From NCBI GenBank assembly GCA_034401135.1, contig JAWZSP010000004.1:124001-188000 (forward strand): DNA of 64,000 nt. Direction: 5' to 3'. Every line of letters begins with the position of its first letter. Within the stretch, counting starts at the first letter, position 1. The notes beneath the pieces were generated by a model. That model was not told the origin of the DNA, searched no databases, and saw only the letters and a list, made by a program, of their open reading frames with translations. This document shows, piece by piece, positions 9,555 to 20,304 of the stretch. Source of the DNA: Volutella citrinella (Eukaryota; Ascomycota; Sordariomycetes; Hypocreales; Nectriaceae). The position numbers and the translations under genes were made by a program.

Positions 9555-11730
9555 ATGACTGCCTCGGAGCTAAACGGTATGTCACGTCCCTCTGAATGAC
9601 CACAACGAAGAATGTACAAACAGGAAACGAGAAGATGACTCAAGTGCCATCTATTTCATGACCATGTGCTGAATGAACCATACTAGGCCTAGGCCCCGGT
9701 GCATGCGACTATGAGTCCTTGTACAAGCGGTCCATCAATTCACCCCAAGAGTTCTGGGGCACCATGGCACGGAGCCTATTGTCTTGGGAACAGAACTTCA
9801 ACAATGTCTGCGGCGGCTCGTTCGAAAAGGGCAACGCCCACTGGTTTGACGGTGGTCGACTCAACGCATCCTTCAATTGCGTAGACCGCCACGCCCAAAC
9901 GAACCCCGATGCGCCAGCCATAATATTCGAATCGGACGATGGTTCGTGCAACAGGACATTGTCATATGAGGACCTGCTCAACGAAGTCTGCTCGCTGGCA
10001 CACACGCTCAAGGCTCTGGGCGTGCGTCGGGGACACACCGTATCCATCTACCTCCCGATGATCCCCGAGGCAGTGGTTGCTGTCCTGGCCTGTGCTCGTA
10101 TTGGCGCCATCCACTCAGTCATCTTTGCAGGTTTTTCGGCTGATGCTGTCAGAGATCGCGTTGCTGATGCCCAGAGCAAGGTCATCCTCACAGCCGACGA
10201 GAGCAGGCGGGGTGGCAAGACCATCGGCCTCAAGAAGATCGTCGATCAAGCTCTTGAGCAAGATGATTGCCACCATGTTTCCCATGTTCTCGTTTTTCAG
10301 AGAACTGGTGGCGAAATTCCATGGAAGTCGGATCGCGATCGTTGGTGGCACGAGGAGGTTGCCAAGTGGCCCAAGTACTTGGCGCCTGAAGCCGTGGCAT
10401 CCGAGGACCCCCTTTTCTTGCTCTATACATCAGGGTCAACTGGAAAGCCCAAAGGACTCGTACATACCACTGGAGGCTATCTACTTGGCGCTGCACTCAC
10501 GGGTAGATACGTCTTTGACATACGCGCAGGAGATCGCTTCTTCTGTGCGGGACATGTTGGTTGGATCACGGGTCACACTTACGCCATATACGCCCCCCTG
10601 CTGCTTGGCGTGACTACCATAATCTTCGAGGGCACGCCAACATACCCGGGCCCTGCGCGCCTGTGGGATGTTGTTGACCGGTACCAAGCTACGCATCTCT
10701 ACGTCTCACCGACAGCCTTGAGGGTGCTGAAACGACTAGGAGATGAACATGTCAGTGTTCAATCGCAGGCTCTGCGGGTGCTTGGGTCCGTCGGCGAGCC
10801 CATCTCGCCCGATCTTTGGGACTGGTATAACACCGTCGTTGGGAAGCAGCGTTGCCATGTAGTCGATGTGAGTGTCACCTTCACTTTAGTCACTCCCCAA
10901 GGGATGGCTGAACTTTGAACGGTGCTCTGAGTACTAACTGACTCAACTACTATAGACGTACTGGCAAACAGAGACTGGTGCTCATGCCATCGCTCCCCTG
11001 GCCGGTGTGACCACGACCAAGCCAGGCGCTGCTACCCTTCCCTTTTTCGGATTCGACGCCGTGATTCTCGATCCCGTTACCGGTACAGAGTTGCTAGGCA
11101 ACTGTGTGGAGGGAGTGCTAGCGTTCAAGCGACCTTGGCCAAGCATGGCTCGTACCATCTGGGGAGATCATGATCGTTACAGAGAAGTATACCTGAATGT
11201 CTACAAGGGCTACTATGTAAGCAAGCCCCGTGTATATACAAGCACTTGTTGGTATTGTGCTGACTATAAGTTTACAGTTCACTGGAGATGGTGCCTTTCG
11301 GGACCATGAAGGATACTATTGGATTCGCGGTCGAGTGGACGATGTCATCAACGTCAGCGGTCATCGCCTGTCTACCTCGGAGATTGAGTCTGCCTTTTCG
11401 GAGCATGCCACCGTAGCGGAAGCAGCTGTTGTTGGAGTCGACGATGACATTACCGGGCAGGCCATCATCGCCTTTGTGAGCACGAAGCAGCTCCAAGATG
11501 GTGACGCGTTTCGACAGGAGCTTGTACGCCACATCCGTTCTCGGATAGGCCCATTTGCTGCCCCGAAGAGTATCGTTTTGGTTGAAGACTTGCCCAAGAC
11601 GCGATCTGGAAAGGTCATGCGCCGTGTTCTGCGCAAGATTGCGTCAGGAGCGGCTGATCAGTTGGGAGATACCAGCACGTTGAATGACCCCAGTGTGATA
11701 GACGATATCATCAGGGCATTCCGTGCTTGA
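9555..11730 (+). CDS. acetyl-CoA synthetase-type AMP-forming ligase
   Basis: Exons 9555-9576, 9693-10867, 10956-11216 and 11278-11730, giving 636 residues. It activates a short carboxylic acid (acetate or propionate) to acyl-CoA through an acyl-AMP. Domain order is complete: an N-terminal ACAS_N block ([12 protein letters not shown]), P-loop-like [23 protein letters not shown] with the acetate-pocket Trp, the YWQTETG A5 motif, [12 protein letters not shown] hinge and the C-terminal adenylation lysine in [11 protein letters not shown]. It is somewhat shorter at the N-terminus than the main fungal FacA, so it may be a paralogue with another role. The 22-nt first exon (M-T-A-S-E-L-N) is inferred from phase and could be replaced by another small exon. 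The gene sits between a PEX11-like gene and two hydrolases. Confidence 0.88.
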
Positions 11731-12126
11731 GCATAGAACGATTGGAAGACATAACCAGAGCCTTTGAGCGCCTACTACATGTAAATGTTTTTCCATAGAG
11801 AGAAAGAAAGAAAGATGAATGAATTAAAGTAAATCCCAGGCATGTTTCACCCTTCTTCAAAATCGACTGTGGGCTGACCGGCGCTGCCCACTTAGTGATA
11901 AGTTGCCTTGGACATATGTTGAAATCATGTAGTATTTTCACAGTGTGCTACTTGTTGAAGCTAGTTGTGTGCTGGTAGATACTCAGACTGAATCGAGGCT
12001 TGGCTAACCCCTTTTTGCGCCCCATACCATGATTTGAGGCCTTCCTCGGTGACAGGTCGGAGACCTTCCGTAATTTCCGAGGAGCATCATATTAAATAAG
12101 GACTAGTTCAAAATGTGCGAATGCCC
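11731..12126. other. convergent 3' spacer
   Basis: Tail-to-tail region between the synthetase and the alpha/beta hydrolase. It contains a short (GAAA)n-like tract near 11800-11815. No gene is seen. Confidence 0.5.
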
Positions 12127-13310
12127 TCAAACCCCTAACCAAAATGTAGACACCCAATCCAAGCTTTCCTTTAACCAGTCATCTTGGAGTGTTGCAGTAG
12201 CATCAAAGCCATGTTCACCACTTTTGATCACTAAGCGATGCTTGGTAGTTGGACTAACTCGTCGTAGGATGTCTAGGAACTTGTGCGTCCCTTCTACCGG
12301 AACTGCCGTGTCCCCCTCTCCATGCAGTAACAGGATTGGGGGAAGCAGACTTTTATTGCCGGCCAAGTTTTGTCCAGCCAAGATTTGAAGCCGGTCCAGA
12401 ACAAACAGTTCGGCTTCTGTGCCCAGGAACTCGAGAAATCGGCCGGTATGGACCGCGGCGAGAGCACCTCTCAAACGCTCAGGAGGGTCGGCTGCTGTGA
12501 TGGGAGGCCGGTCGGACGCTCCAGACAGAAGATCATCCACCGTCTCGGATGTATAATTCGGTACAAGGACGATTGGCTTGGGGAATTCTTTGGTGAAGTA
12601 CGTTGACTTTGTGTCCAGCATCGGGTAGAGGGTGATGATTGCCTTGGGGTTGGCGAAAGCCGACAACACGGACTGGATGGCAAGATAACCGCCTAATTGA
12701 GTATGAGATTGTTAGTCATTCTCAGCCCATTTGATTTGTACATTGATAATGGAAATGTGTACTAACCTGCGCTTTCACCAACTAGCAGGAGCTGATCATA
12801 GTCTAGCTGAACGTCATTCCGTCCGATCTTCGCAAGGTGTTGTGTTGGGCCACGAGCGTAGAGCCATTTCCAGAACTCTCCCATGTCATTGAGAATATCG
12901 ACGCCCTTGGCTTCTGGCAGCAATCTGTAGTCTGGGCTGACAATGACGGCCGACTGCAGCTCTGCGTAATCCAAAACCCATTTCGAGAACCATGCCGGGA
13001 AAAGGCTCGAGCCAGTAATCTGAAAGAGATGAGCGGCGGCTGACGCGCGCGGCAACACCCAAAAAGGGAAATGAGCATCAAAGCTTGGACTTACCAAAAA
13101 GCCACCGTGAATCCTCACTATAATAGGCCGGATAGCGCGTGTGGGTTCAGCCTGGGGAATAATAATGTCGACACCGATATCGTGGCCATTTGAGTGGTAT
13201 GTCGTAGTAGAAACGAGGAAAGGATCGAATATTGACTTTGGTACGCTGAGTAGGAGGTTGACCAGATTCTGGAACTTCTCTTCGCGCTCGACTGGGGTGG
13301 GATATTCCAT
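12127..13310 (-). CDS. alpha/beta-hydrolase (esterase/lipase, HSL-like)
   Basis: Three exons: 13310-13095, 13019-12767 and 12692-12127, giving 344 residues. It would hydrolyse an ester or lactone. The oxyanion motif HGG is at residues 69-71 (IHGGFL), the nucleophile elbow is GESAGG (split by intron 2), and the late Asp/His are in LHGEGDTAVP and SGEHGFD. There is no signal peptide, so it is probably cytosolic. The first intron (13094-13020, 75 nt, GTAAGT...TTTCAG) is a multiple of three with no stop, so its retention would add 25 residues directly after HGGFL. Spliced product restores the family form HGGFLITGSSLF. An upstream in-frame ATG at 13367 would add 19 residues. The nearest family is alpha/beta_hydrolase_3. 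Confidence 0.83.
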
Positions 13311-13877
13311 GGTATAGGGTTGTGGTGAGTTGCAACGGTCTGGGTGGTGGACCGTGGACGTGTTCACTTTAAACCGTGGAATGCCAGAGTGGGTAGCATC
13401 TGAGTAAGAAATTCCCTTTTCGGGTAAGATGACACAAGGAGGACACCGATGATATCCGCTTGCGGGGCTTGCTGTGGTACCATCCTACCCTGTGGTGTGT
13501 ATTGTACTGCCATGGTAAATTTGGTAATCTACGGTTATGAGAGATGAGTTTCCAATTAGCCTTCTTCTCATGCTCCTCGCCCATTGTTGTGGAATTGCTT
13601 TGATCTACCACGCTTACATGGGCTAGTTAGACGAGCTGGATTGAACATTACAAAGCCTCACCAGCTTAGCACGCAACATCTATTGAGCGTAGACATGGCA
13701 CTGTTGGGTGATTTAAAATACCATGCAGCACGGATCTGTACATGCAAAGCTTCTTTGAACTCTTCTTTGTTTGCATCCTGCCTAGGAACTGTTTTGAGGC
13801 CCTCCGTGTTTGCAAGATAGAGCCACAATCGTCTCCTGAACAACTTTGATACCAATATACTCTGCATTCATGTACCA
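13311..13877. other. intergenic: hydrolase promoter
   Basis: Upstream of the hydrolase start and downstream of the beta-lactamase-like gene (both minus). No coding sequence is supported. Confidence 0.5.
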
Positions 13878-15397
13878 TCAGGGTTGGTTCTTGATCTCGT
13901 TGTATATTAGCGTCTCCAGCTCATCGGAGCATTCGATGAGTTTTGAATCTGTTATGAAGAAAAAGCAGTCAGGAAACACTGCAGGTAGCCTTTGCCGATG
14001 ACTCAGACTGGACTTACCGCCGTAAGGTAGGATTTGGGTAGCAATGATGCCGCCAAGCTTGTTCTCGCGATCAGCAAACCAGAATAAGTTGGCGACACCT
14101 TCCCACGAGCCGACACCAGCTGGTCGTCCAGTCGCGGATGGGAAATGACTCAAAGAGAAGCCCAGTCCCCAGCCTTCGGTGTGATGATCGGGCATAGGCG
14201 TGAGAGGTGTGGCATTCGCCAATTCGGGCTTGGCGCACGGGATACTGAGGTTCGAGTAACGAGGCTTGTCAGGGATTTGATCCGTAAACATTTCTACACC
14301 AGACGGGTGAGCTGGGCTGAGATTATATACTAGTAATGGCTGTTCAGAAAAACGTACCATCCACTGTTTCCTTGTTAAGAATACGATATCCCGATGCCGC
14401 GTCAATGCCGTCATTAAGCAGACATCCGATGAGCTCTGTCACGAGTCGTACATTAGCACGCAGGACGAATTGCCTTCCCTGAAGAAGGACATACTTCTCA
14501 TTTGAGCTGGTTTCCCGAAACATCCGTGCCCGCCAGCACAGAAACGCCCCTTATCAGCCCCAGCCCCTGGCAACAAGGGCTTGCGGTACAGATGGTCCAC
14601 TCTTGAGAGCGTACCATCAGGATTGCGCCGATGCATGTAAGCAAGGTTAGACTTGAGCTCATCAGAGGGAAAGAAGGTGATGTCCGTCATTTGGAGTGGT
14701 TCGAGAACATGCTTTCGCACATATCCCTCGAGATCCACCCCTGATACTCGCTCGATGATGATGCCGACCCAGTCCATCGAAGTACCATATTGGAATGTTT
14801 CCCCGGGCTGGTTGACCAGTGGCCGACTCAGAAAATCTGCCCTTTCTCCGCAAAAGTCATCGAAGCCGACTGGTCGCCCGTAGTCTGCAAGCTTTTGGTC
14901 TTCAAATGCGTATCCGAAGCCGGCTGCCGTGGTGAAAAGGAGAGCGGTTCGATTAGCCTGAGATTATATATGAGAGAAACGTGGGGCGAGACAGTCGATT
15001 GCTCACCAGTGTGATTCAGTAACATGCGCAAAGTGATTTTACGCTTCTTATCTTCCAATACATATTTGCCGTTCTTGCTCGTCAAAACCTTGACCTGGGC
15101 CAACTCTGGCACGAGGAGCTCGAGTTGGAGCTCATTGTCAAGATCCAACTTGCCGCTCTCGACGAGTTGCATGCAGGCTACCGAGCAGATCAATTTGGTG
15201 AAGGACGCCATCCAAAGGACCGTGTCAGCGTTCATTCCTGCTTGTGACGCAACTCCTGGACGACCCGCATAATGCTCAAAAATCGGCTCACCGTCGGCTC
15301 GAAAAGCAACATACAGCAGCCCTGCTATGTCGGGCTTCTCTCCAACGACTTTTCTGTCGAGGATGTTGCGCAGCACACTTTCAACTTGCTTATCCAT
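13878..15397 (-). CDS. class C beta-lactamase-like serine hydrolase (LovD/EstB type)
   Basis: Five exons: 15397-15007, 14923-14495, 14435-14358, 14293-14018 and 13948-13878, giving 414 residues, the length of the fungal transesterase/esterase group. The serine nucleophile motif S-x-x-K is SFTK near residue 70, the family Tyr is in FQYGTSMDW, and the third motif region is the GWGLGFS strand. Enzymes of this fold act as esterases, transesterases (LovD) or DD-peptidase-like hydrolases. No signal peptide is seen, so a cytosolic transesterase or esterase is more likely than an antibiotic-degrading enzyme. The fourth intron (14017-13949) is 69 nt and open in frame. It lies head-to-head with the RidA gene and next to another hydrolase. 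The substrate is unknown. Confidence 0.85.
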
Positions 15398-15782
15398 GAT
15401 TGTTCTGTTCCGTGAGTGATCTAACACTCAGCCGTATCGCAGATGGCACCCTCGTCCGTCGTTGATAAAATGCGGCAGCGGCCAGCCCATGAAATTGAAA
15501 CCCCGCACGTTGATTGATAGGCACGATTGAGAGACCTGCTGAGCCTAGCCTTCTTGCGGGCCACAGTCAAATTTCCTCTTTTGGTATTCTCTTGTCTCAG
15601 CTTTGCCGCTTTTGCCACTTTAGGAAATTGAGGAGGATTTAGACCGGTGCGAGGCATCCGACGGCAGCTCAAAACCGAGAGAAATATGATAGGTTCATGA
15701 GCTTCATCTGATCAAGTCTGTTTATCCACGACATCAAATCTTTTGCACTTCTCCCCAAAGAAAACGAGGCTAGAGCTGCATC
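15398..15782. promoter_or_regulatory. divergent promoter region: serine hydrolase / RidA
   Basis: A 385-bp spacer between two divergent start codons. No coding sequence or distinct motif was recognised. Confidence 0.4.
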
Positions 15783-16223
15783 ATGGCGCGCAATGTCGAA
15801 TATGCCTGGCTCCCCGGCCCTGTGGGCGAAATGCTCCGTTCGTCCGCTCTCGCCACCACCGCGTCCGTACCGCTAAGCGGGCGGCTGGTTATTACCACTG
15901 GACATGTCGGAGTAGATCTACAGACGGGTGAACTAGTCACCAGCAACACCGAGGCCGAATTCAATGCCATCTTGGACTGTCTGGATGCAGCTCTTCGCAA
16001 CGCCGGAGTCTCAGAGGGTTTGATGACGGCACACAAGCTCATTGCATACTTCACACGAGCTGAAGACGAAGCTACGCTACTCGGCATTTTCAGAGGACGC
16101 TATCCAGGAGCGACCCCTACTTTGACGTCTGTTGTCGTGGCTGCCTTGGTCAACCCCGGCGTGCACTGCGAGGTCCAGGCGGAGGCCTTTGTTGCCGAGG
16201 AAATACGACGGAGCGCTGTTTGA
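15783..16223 (+). CDS. RidA/YjgF/YER057c-family imine deaminase-like protein
   Basis: Single exon, 146 residues. The family forms trimers that hydrolyse reactive 2-aminoacrylate-type enamines/imines to keto acids and ammonia. The fold is recognisable from RLVITTGHVGVD, the EAEFNAILDCLDAALRNAG helix, TAHKLIAYFT and the end PTLTSVVVAALVNPGVHCEVQAEAF. The conserved Arg of catalytic RidA (usually R105 in a P-x-R-S/T context) is replaced here: the corresponding block reads PTLTSVV. This enzyme may therefore belong to a non-archetypal Rid subfamily rather than act as a general imine deaminase. No targeting peptide is seen. An imine-handling protein near amine-oxidising and transaminating genes is suggestive but may be chance. 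Confidence 0.85.
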   Translation: MARNVEYAWLPGPVGEMLRSSALATTASVPLSGRLVITTGHVGVDLQTGELVTSNTEAEFNAILDCLDAALRNAGVSEGLMTAHKLIAYFTRAEDEATLLGIFRGRYPGATPTLTSVVVAALVNPGVHCEVQAEAFVAEEIRRSAV

Positions 16224-16524
16224 CTTCAAGCAGGTACAATGGGATACATTTATGAGATGGAGTAGCTGCAACTTAGTGTCCAGGATGATGACTTATCTGT
16301 GCGGACAAGGATGCAACGATATGAGTGGAACGGACTGGAATCGGAGTAAGATAAGGCAAGCCACACGATTAGGATCAGGGATAGCTACAGTTACAGCTGC
16401 ATTGAAGAAACTACTTTGGGAAATGTTTATTCTAAGTTAGTGACGAAGCTGTTCCACAAATTTGCCAAGCAATCATGTCCCCGTTTCGAACTAGGATATT
16501 TCCTCTAGCTGGGATACAAACGAA
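16224..16524. other. convergent 3' spacer
   Basis: Tail-to-tail stretch of 301 bp between the RidA and acetyltransferase genes. No gene is seen. Confidence 0.5.
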
Positions 16525-17369
16525 CTAATGTTGGGGGTCCGGCATATCGCGGTAGGGGTTGTTGGGGTCGGCCAGTTCCTCCTCAACCGATGGGAGGGTC
16601 TTGACCACTTTCGCAGGTGCCCCCAAGGCAACCGAGTAAGGGGGCAGGCTCTTGGTGACGATAGCCCCGGCTCCCACAGTGCTGCCCCGGCCAATGGTTA
16701 CGCCAGGCAGGATGATGACGTTGCCGCCAATCCAACAATCATCCTCGATGCGGATTGCGTGGCCAAACTCGACAAATTTGATCCTAGATAGGACACTGGT
16801 TTCATGCCCAGCGGTGTAGATGTGGACGTTGGGCCCCATCTGGACCCGATCACCGATGATGACTAGGCTGGTGTCTAGAACTAGGAGACTGAGGGTGGAG
16901 GAAGAAGAGAATGCGTCAGCAGATGAGGATGGGGATTGCTCACGTGTTGCATCAAGTCATCAAACGTACCCAAAGTTGATGAAACAAGCGTCTCCAATGC
17001 TGATATTGCAGCCGTAGTCTGGAGTAAAGGGGGCCTCAACAACGGTGCCGGCACCAACCTTGCCGCAAATCTTGCGCAAGAGCTCGTCGCGCTTAGCGAA
17101 GGACTCTTCCTGGGTACCAATGTTGGGGTTTAGGGTGTTGAAGTCATAGGCAGCTCCACGGGCCAAATGACGCTTCTCAACCAAGGTTGGAGTGGATGGA
17201 TTATAGCTATACTAATTAACGCATGCCCATGCCACCAGGATCCGAATGAGAGATGATATACATACAGCATGCCGGAAATCATCCTCTCATAGTCGTCGTT
17301 CTCGCTCGGCGTGCCCTGAAGGGTCTTGGCCAGGGCGATAATCTCTTGATTCTTGGATGCGGCAGCCAT
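16525..17369 (-). CDS. maltose/nodulation-type O-acetyltransferase (left-handed beta-helix)
   Basis: Three exons: 17369-17266, 17206-16970 and 16888-16525, giving 234 residues. It would transfer acetyl from acetyl-CoA to a sugar or related hydroxyl. The N-terminal Mac domain is YERMISGMLYNP...LVEKR. The hexapeptide-repeat helix follows with NISIGDACFINFG, IGDRVQMGPNVHIY, the catalytic His in YTAGHET, then IEDDCWIGGNVIILPGVTIGRGSTVGAGAIVTKSLP and the acetyl-CoA loop GAPAKVVK. Length and order match MAA/NodL proteins. Intron 2 has its acceptor at CCTCAG (exon begins at 16888), leaving the in-frame LLVLDTS. It is head-to-head with the permease gene. Confidence 0.88.
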
Positions 17370-18045
17370 GATGGTAGATAGTGCAATCAAAGCGCAGGTA
17401 GATTGGTAGCAGGCTACTCAATGGCTTCGTCTGGGCAGAAGATTAGAGGAGAGACCTAAATAAAGGCCGAGGCCTAGGAGCTAGCTGATGTGGGTGGCTG
17501 GGTCGCTCTTACTAAACAGAAAATTGACTATTTGGGGAATTTCTCTTATGACCCTTTTAGGTAAACAGGAGGCGCCTTACCAAGCCTGAAATCCCGTAAC
17601 TTTACTACCATCCATCTCCACGCAGCCCACGCGAATCTCTTGGCACTAACCACCCTTACCCCGCCTCTCCGCATTATCTCCTGGATTCCAGGAGTGCACA
17701 GGCTACAATTGGCTCCCTGCGTGTCTTGGGCGGAGATATGAGCCCAGCAGCTACGGCTCGACATTGAAGTCTTGGAAAGTTGGTGCCTCTTGTCACGATA
17801 CTATCAATTGGCGCTCGGTGCCGAGTCAGCCGCTATCAGCACCCTCATCTAAGGAGCTTTGGAAACCTAGCGTCTCCCACACCTTGCTCCTCCATGTACA
17901 TGTACACTCGGATGCGATGATAAGAACCTCACTCATCCCTCCTCTCTCCCATCCAGTCCTCTTCCCCATCGGCTTTTCCTCTTAAGCCTTCCCCCAAAAC
18001 ATTGTCTCTCTCTCCCATCTCTCCCTCTTTGCTCCCTTAACCAAT
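17370..18045. promoter_or_regulatory. divergent promoter region: O-acetyltransferase / APC permease
   Basis: A 676-bp spacer between divergent starts. The last 150 bp before the permease ATG are strongly CT-rich (runs of CTCTCCC), a common fungal core promoter and 5' UTR trait. No gene is seen. Confidence 0.45.
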
Positions 18046-19971
18046 ATGTCTTCTGCCGAAGAAGCCATTGAACAGCCCTCGGGCAAGACTAAGATCCCCA
18101 GAGTCGCTTCCAGTGTCCAACTCGGCAAGATGGATAACTCGGATGACACTATCCTGCAAGCTCAGGGCCACAGTCCTATCCTTGCGCGCACCTTTGACCT
18201 TCTCGGCGCGTTGGGCCTTGGATTCAGGTAACAATGACCGGTCCCCGTGTTGATTGCTCCTCTCTGTTTCAGCGGCGGCGGCTAACGGTGTGGGCCCCAG
18301 CATCACAAACTCCTGGCTATCATACGCCAGCTGCTTCGGTCAGAGTTTGCTCTATGGCGGTCCTCAAGCCACAGTGTTTTCCTTGATTGTGGCCTGCTTC
18401 GTTCAATGGGCCATTACCGCAGGCCTGGCTGAACAGGCGTCCGCCTTCCCTTCTTCAGGTGGTAAGTTGGCAACATGTTTTCGCCACCGTCGCTGGCTGT
18501 ATCTAATGCCGTCTACCGTACAGGCCAGTATCACTTCACTTGGGTCATCGCCAACGAGAAGAACCGCCGGTTTGCTGCATATGGAGTGGGCATGCTCAGC
18601 ATCTTCGGATGGCTCATCATTACATGCTCCGGTATCTCGAACAATGTCCAGGGTATTATTGGTATGATCATATTCTCTAATCCGTCGTACGAGCCAAAGC
18701 AGTGGCACTCGTACTTGTGCTACGTTGCTCTACTTCTGTCCACATGTAAGTCGCTTACCACAATGCTCCTGGCCTCCTCCTGACCACATGGACAGTGATC
18801 CCCATCTTCACTATTCCTCAACGTCACTTGGGCAAGTGGACACAAATGTGTCTTTACTTGTCAGTTGCCGGGTTTCTGATCGTCACCATTGTTCTCTGCT
18901 CCATGGCAGACCATTTTAACAGTGGCTCGTTCCTGCTCAAGTTTGATGGTATTAGTGGATGGCCCAAGGGCGTCGCCTGGGTCATGAGCATTGGAAATGC
19001 CATGTATGCCTTTGCCAGCACCGACGCCATTATTCACATTGCCGAAGAAATCCAGCATCCCAGCCGCGCTATTCCTCGCGCCATGAACATGACCATGATC
19101 ATTGGTCTCGTCACCTCGGTTCCTTTCGTCATTGTTCTCATGCTGGTTATCAAGGATGTCGATGCTGTTCGCTCTGCCCATCTCCCCAGTCTGGAACTGT
19201 TCTATCAGGCGACCAACTCCAAAACTGCAGCTTTGGGGCTGCAGGGCTTGTTGACAGTCTTGTTCTACAGTAGGATAAGCCACTCCCCCAAGAGAATCCT
19301 GAAAGAGGCACTAACAGATGCCTAGCTTGCATGCCTAGCCAGTGGATCACTTGTGGTCGTCTAATTTGGGCTTTCTCTCGTGATGTAAGTTCCTGACCGC
19401 CCTTCAACCCATCAGCCTTCAATGCTCATGTTCTATAGAACGGTCTTCCTTACTCAAATTACTGGAACCATATTCACTCCTACTACGAGTTTCCCGTCCG
19501 CACCACTCTGCTCTCTGTCCTTTTCTGCATTATTTATGGCCTTCTTTACATTGCCAGCAGTCAAGCATTCAACTCCATTATTACGGCGGCCGTTTTGTGT
19601 GTCAACATCTCGTATGCTATTCCCGCAGCTATCCTTTTGATCAACGGCCGCGACACGAAGCTTCCGCCTCGCCCTTTCAACCTTGGATTACTCGGATACT
19701 TCTGCAATGCCTGGGCTCCTCTCTGGATCACTACTATTGGTGTTTTCATCTGTTTCCCCAATTTTCTGCCGGTCGATGCTGGAAACATGAACTAGTATGT
19801 CTTTCTTTCCCGCAGCCATACATCCTGATGACTTTTTACTGACTTACTACGCTTAGTGTCGTCGTGGTTCTTGGTTTCTTGGGACTAGCAATTCCTGCTC
19901 TCTGGTTCACAGTAAGCAAAAAGTTCGAGGGCCCTATTATTGACTGGAATGCTTTGAATTTTAGAGAATAA
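18046..19971 (+). CDS. APC-family amino acid / choline-GABA permease
   Basis: Seven exons: 18046-18227, 18301-18461, 18524-18745, 18796-19269, 19326-19384, 19439-19794 and 19857-19971, giving 522 residues. It is a plasma-membrane proton symporter of the amino acid-choline (GabA/Hnm1) group with twelve expected membrane spans. Diagnostic blocks are FDLLGALGLGFS, ITNSWLSYASCFGQ, GGPQATVF, SSGGQYHFTW, the IHIAEEIQHPSRAIPRAMN loop and PSQWITCGRLIWAFSRD. The hydrophilic N-terminus is about 50 residues. Intron 1 (18228-18300) has a CTAAC branch site and ends CCCCAG; an earlier TTTCAG is rejected because it brings a stop. Substrate could be GABA, choline or a related amine; sequence alone does not decide. 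Confidence 0.88.
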
Positions 19972-20304
19972 TATATAGAGAAGGATATATTATAAAAGGT
20001 TGAAAAAAGAATTTAAAATATAGAAATATAGTGGTGCACGTTTCGTGTTGAAGGTGTAGGGTGCAGTGTCTGCCTCAGGCAAACAGTTCCTGGGTTGGCA
20101 CCCAAAACAGAACGGCTCGAACCCCACCTTGCCGTTTTTAGACAATTGTTTACCGCACGTACCCCGTAGCTGCATAATTTATTGATAGCTGCATGTGATG
20201 CAAGGTGCTCGCATGACGTCCCGTTGTTTAATTGTCTGACCCCAACACCGCCTTCTCACACTTGCTGATCCATCGCTCCCAGAGGCGCCCCCGACGATGC
20301 CACA
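19972..20304. other. intergenic with AT-rich start
   Basis: The first 60 bp downstream of the permease stop are almost pure A/T (about 19975-20032), perhaps the 3' UTR or polyadenylation region. The rest is upstream sequence of the HAUS6 gene. No gene is seen. Confidence 0.5.
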
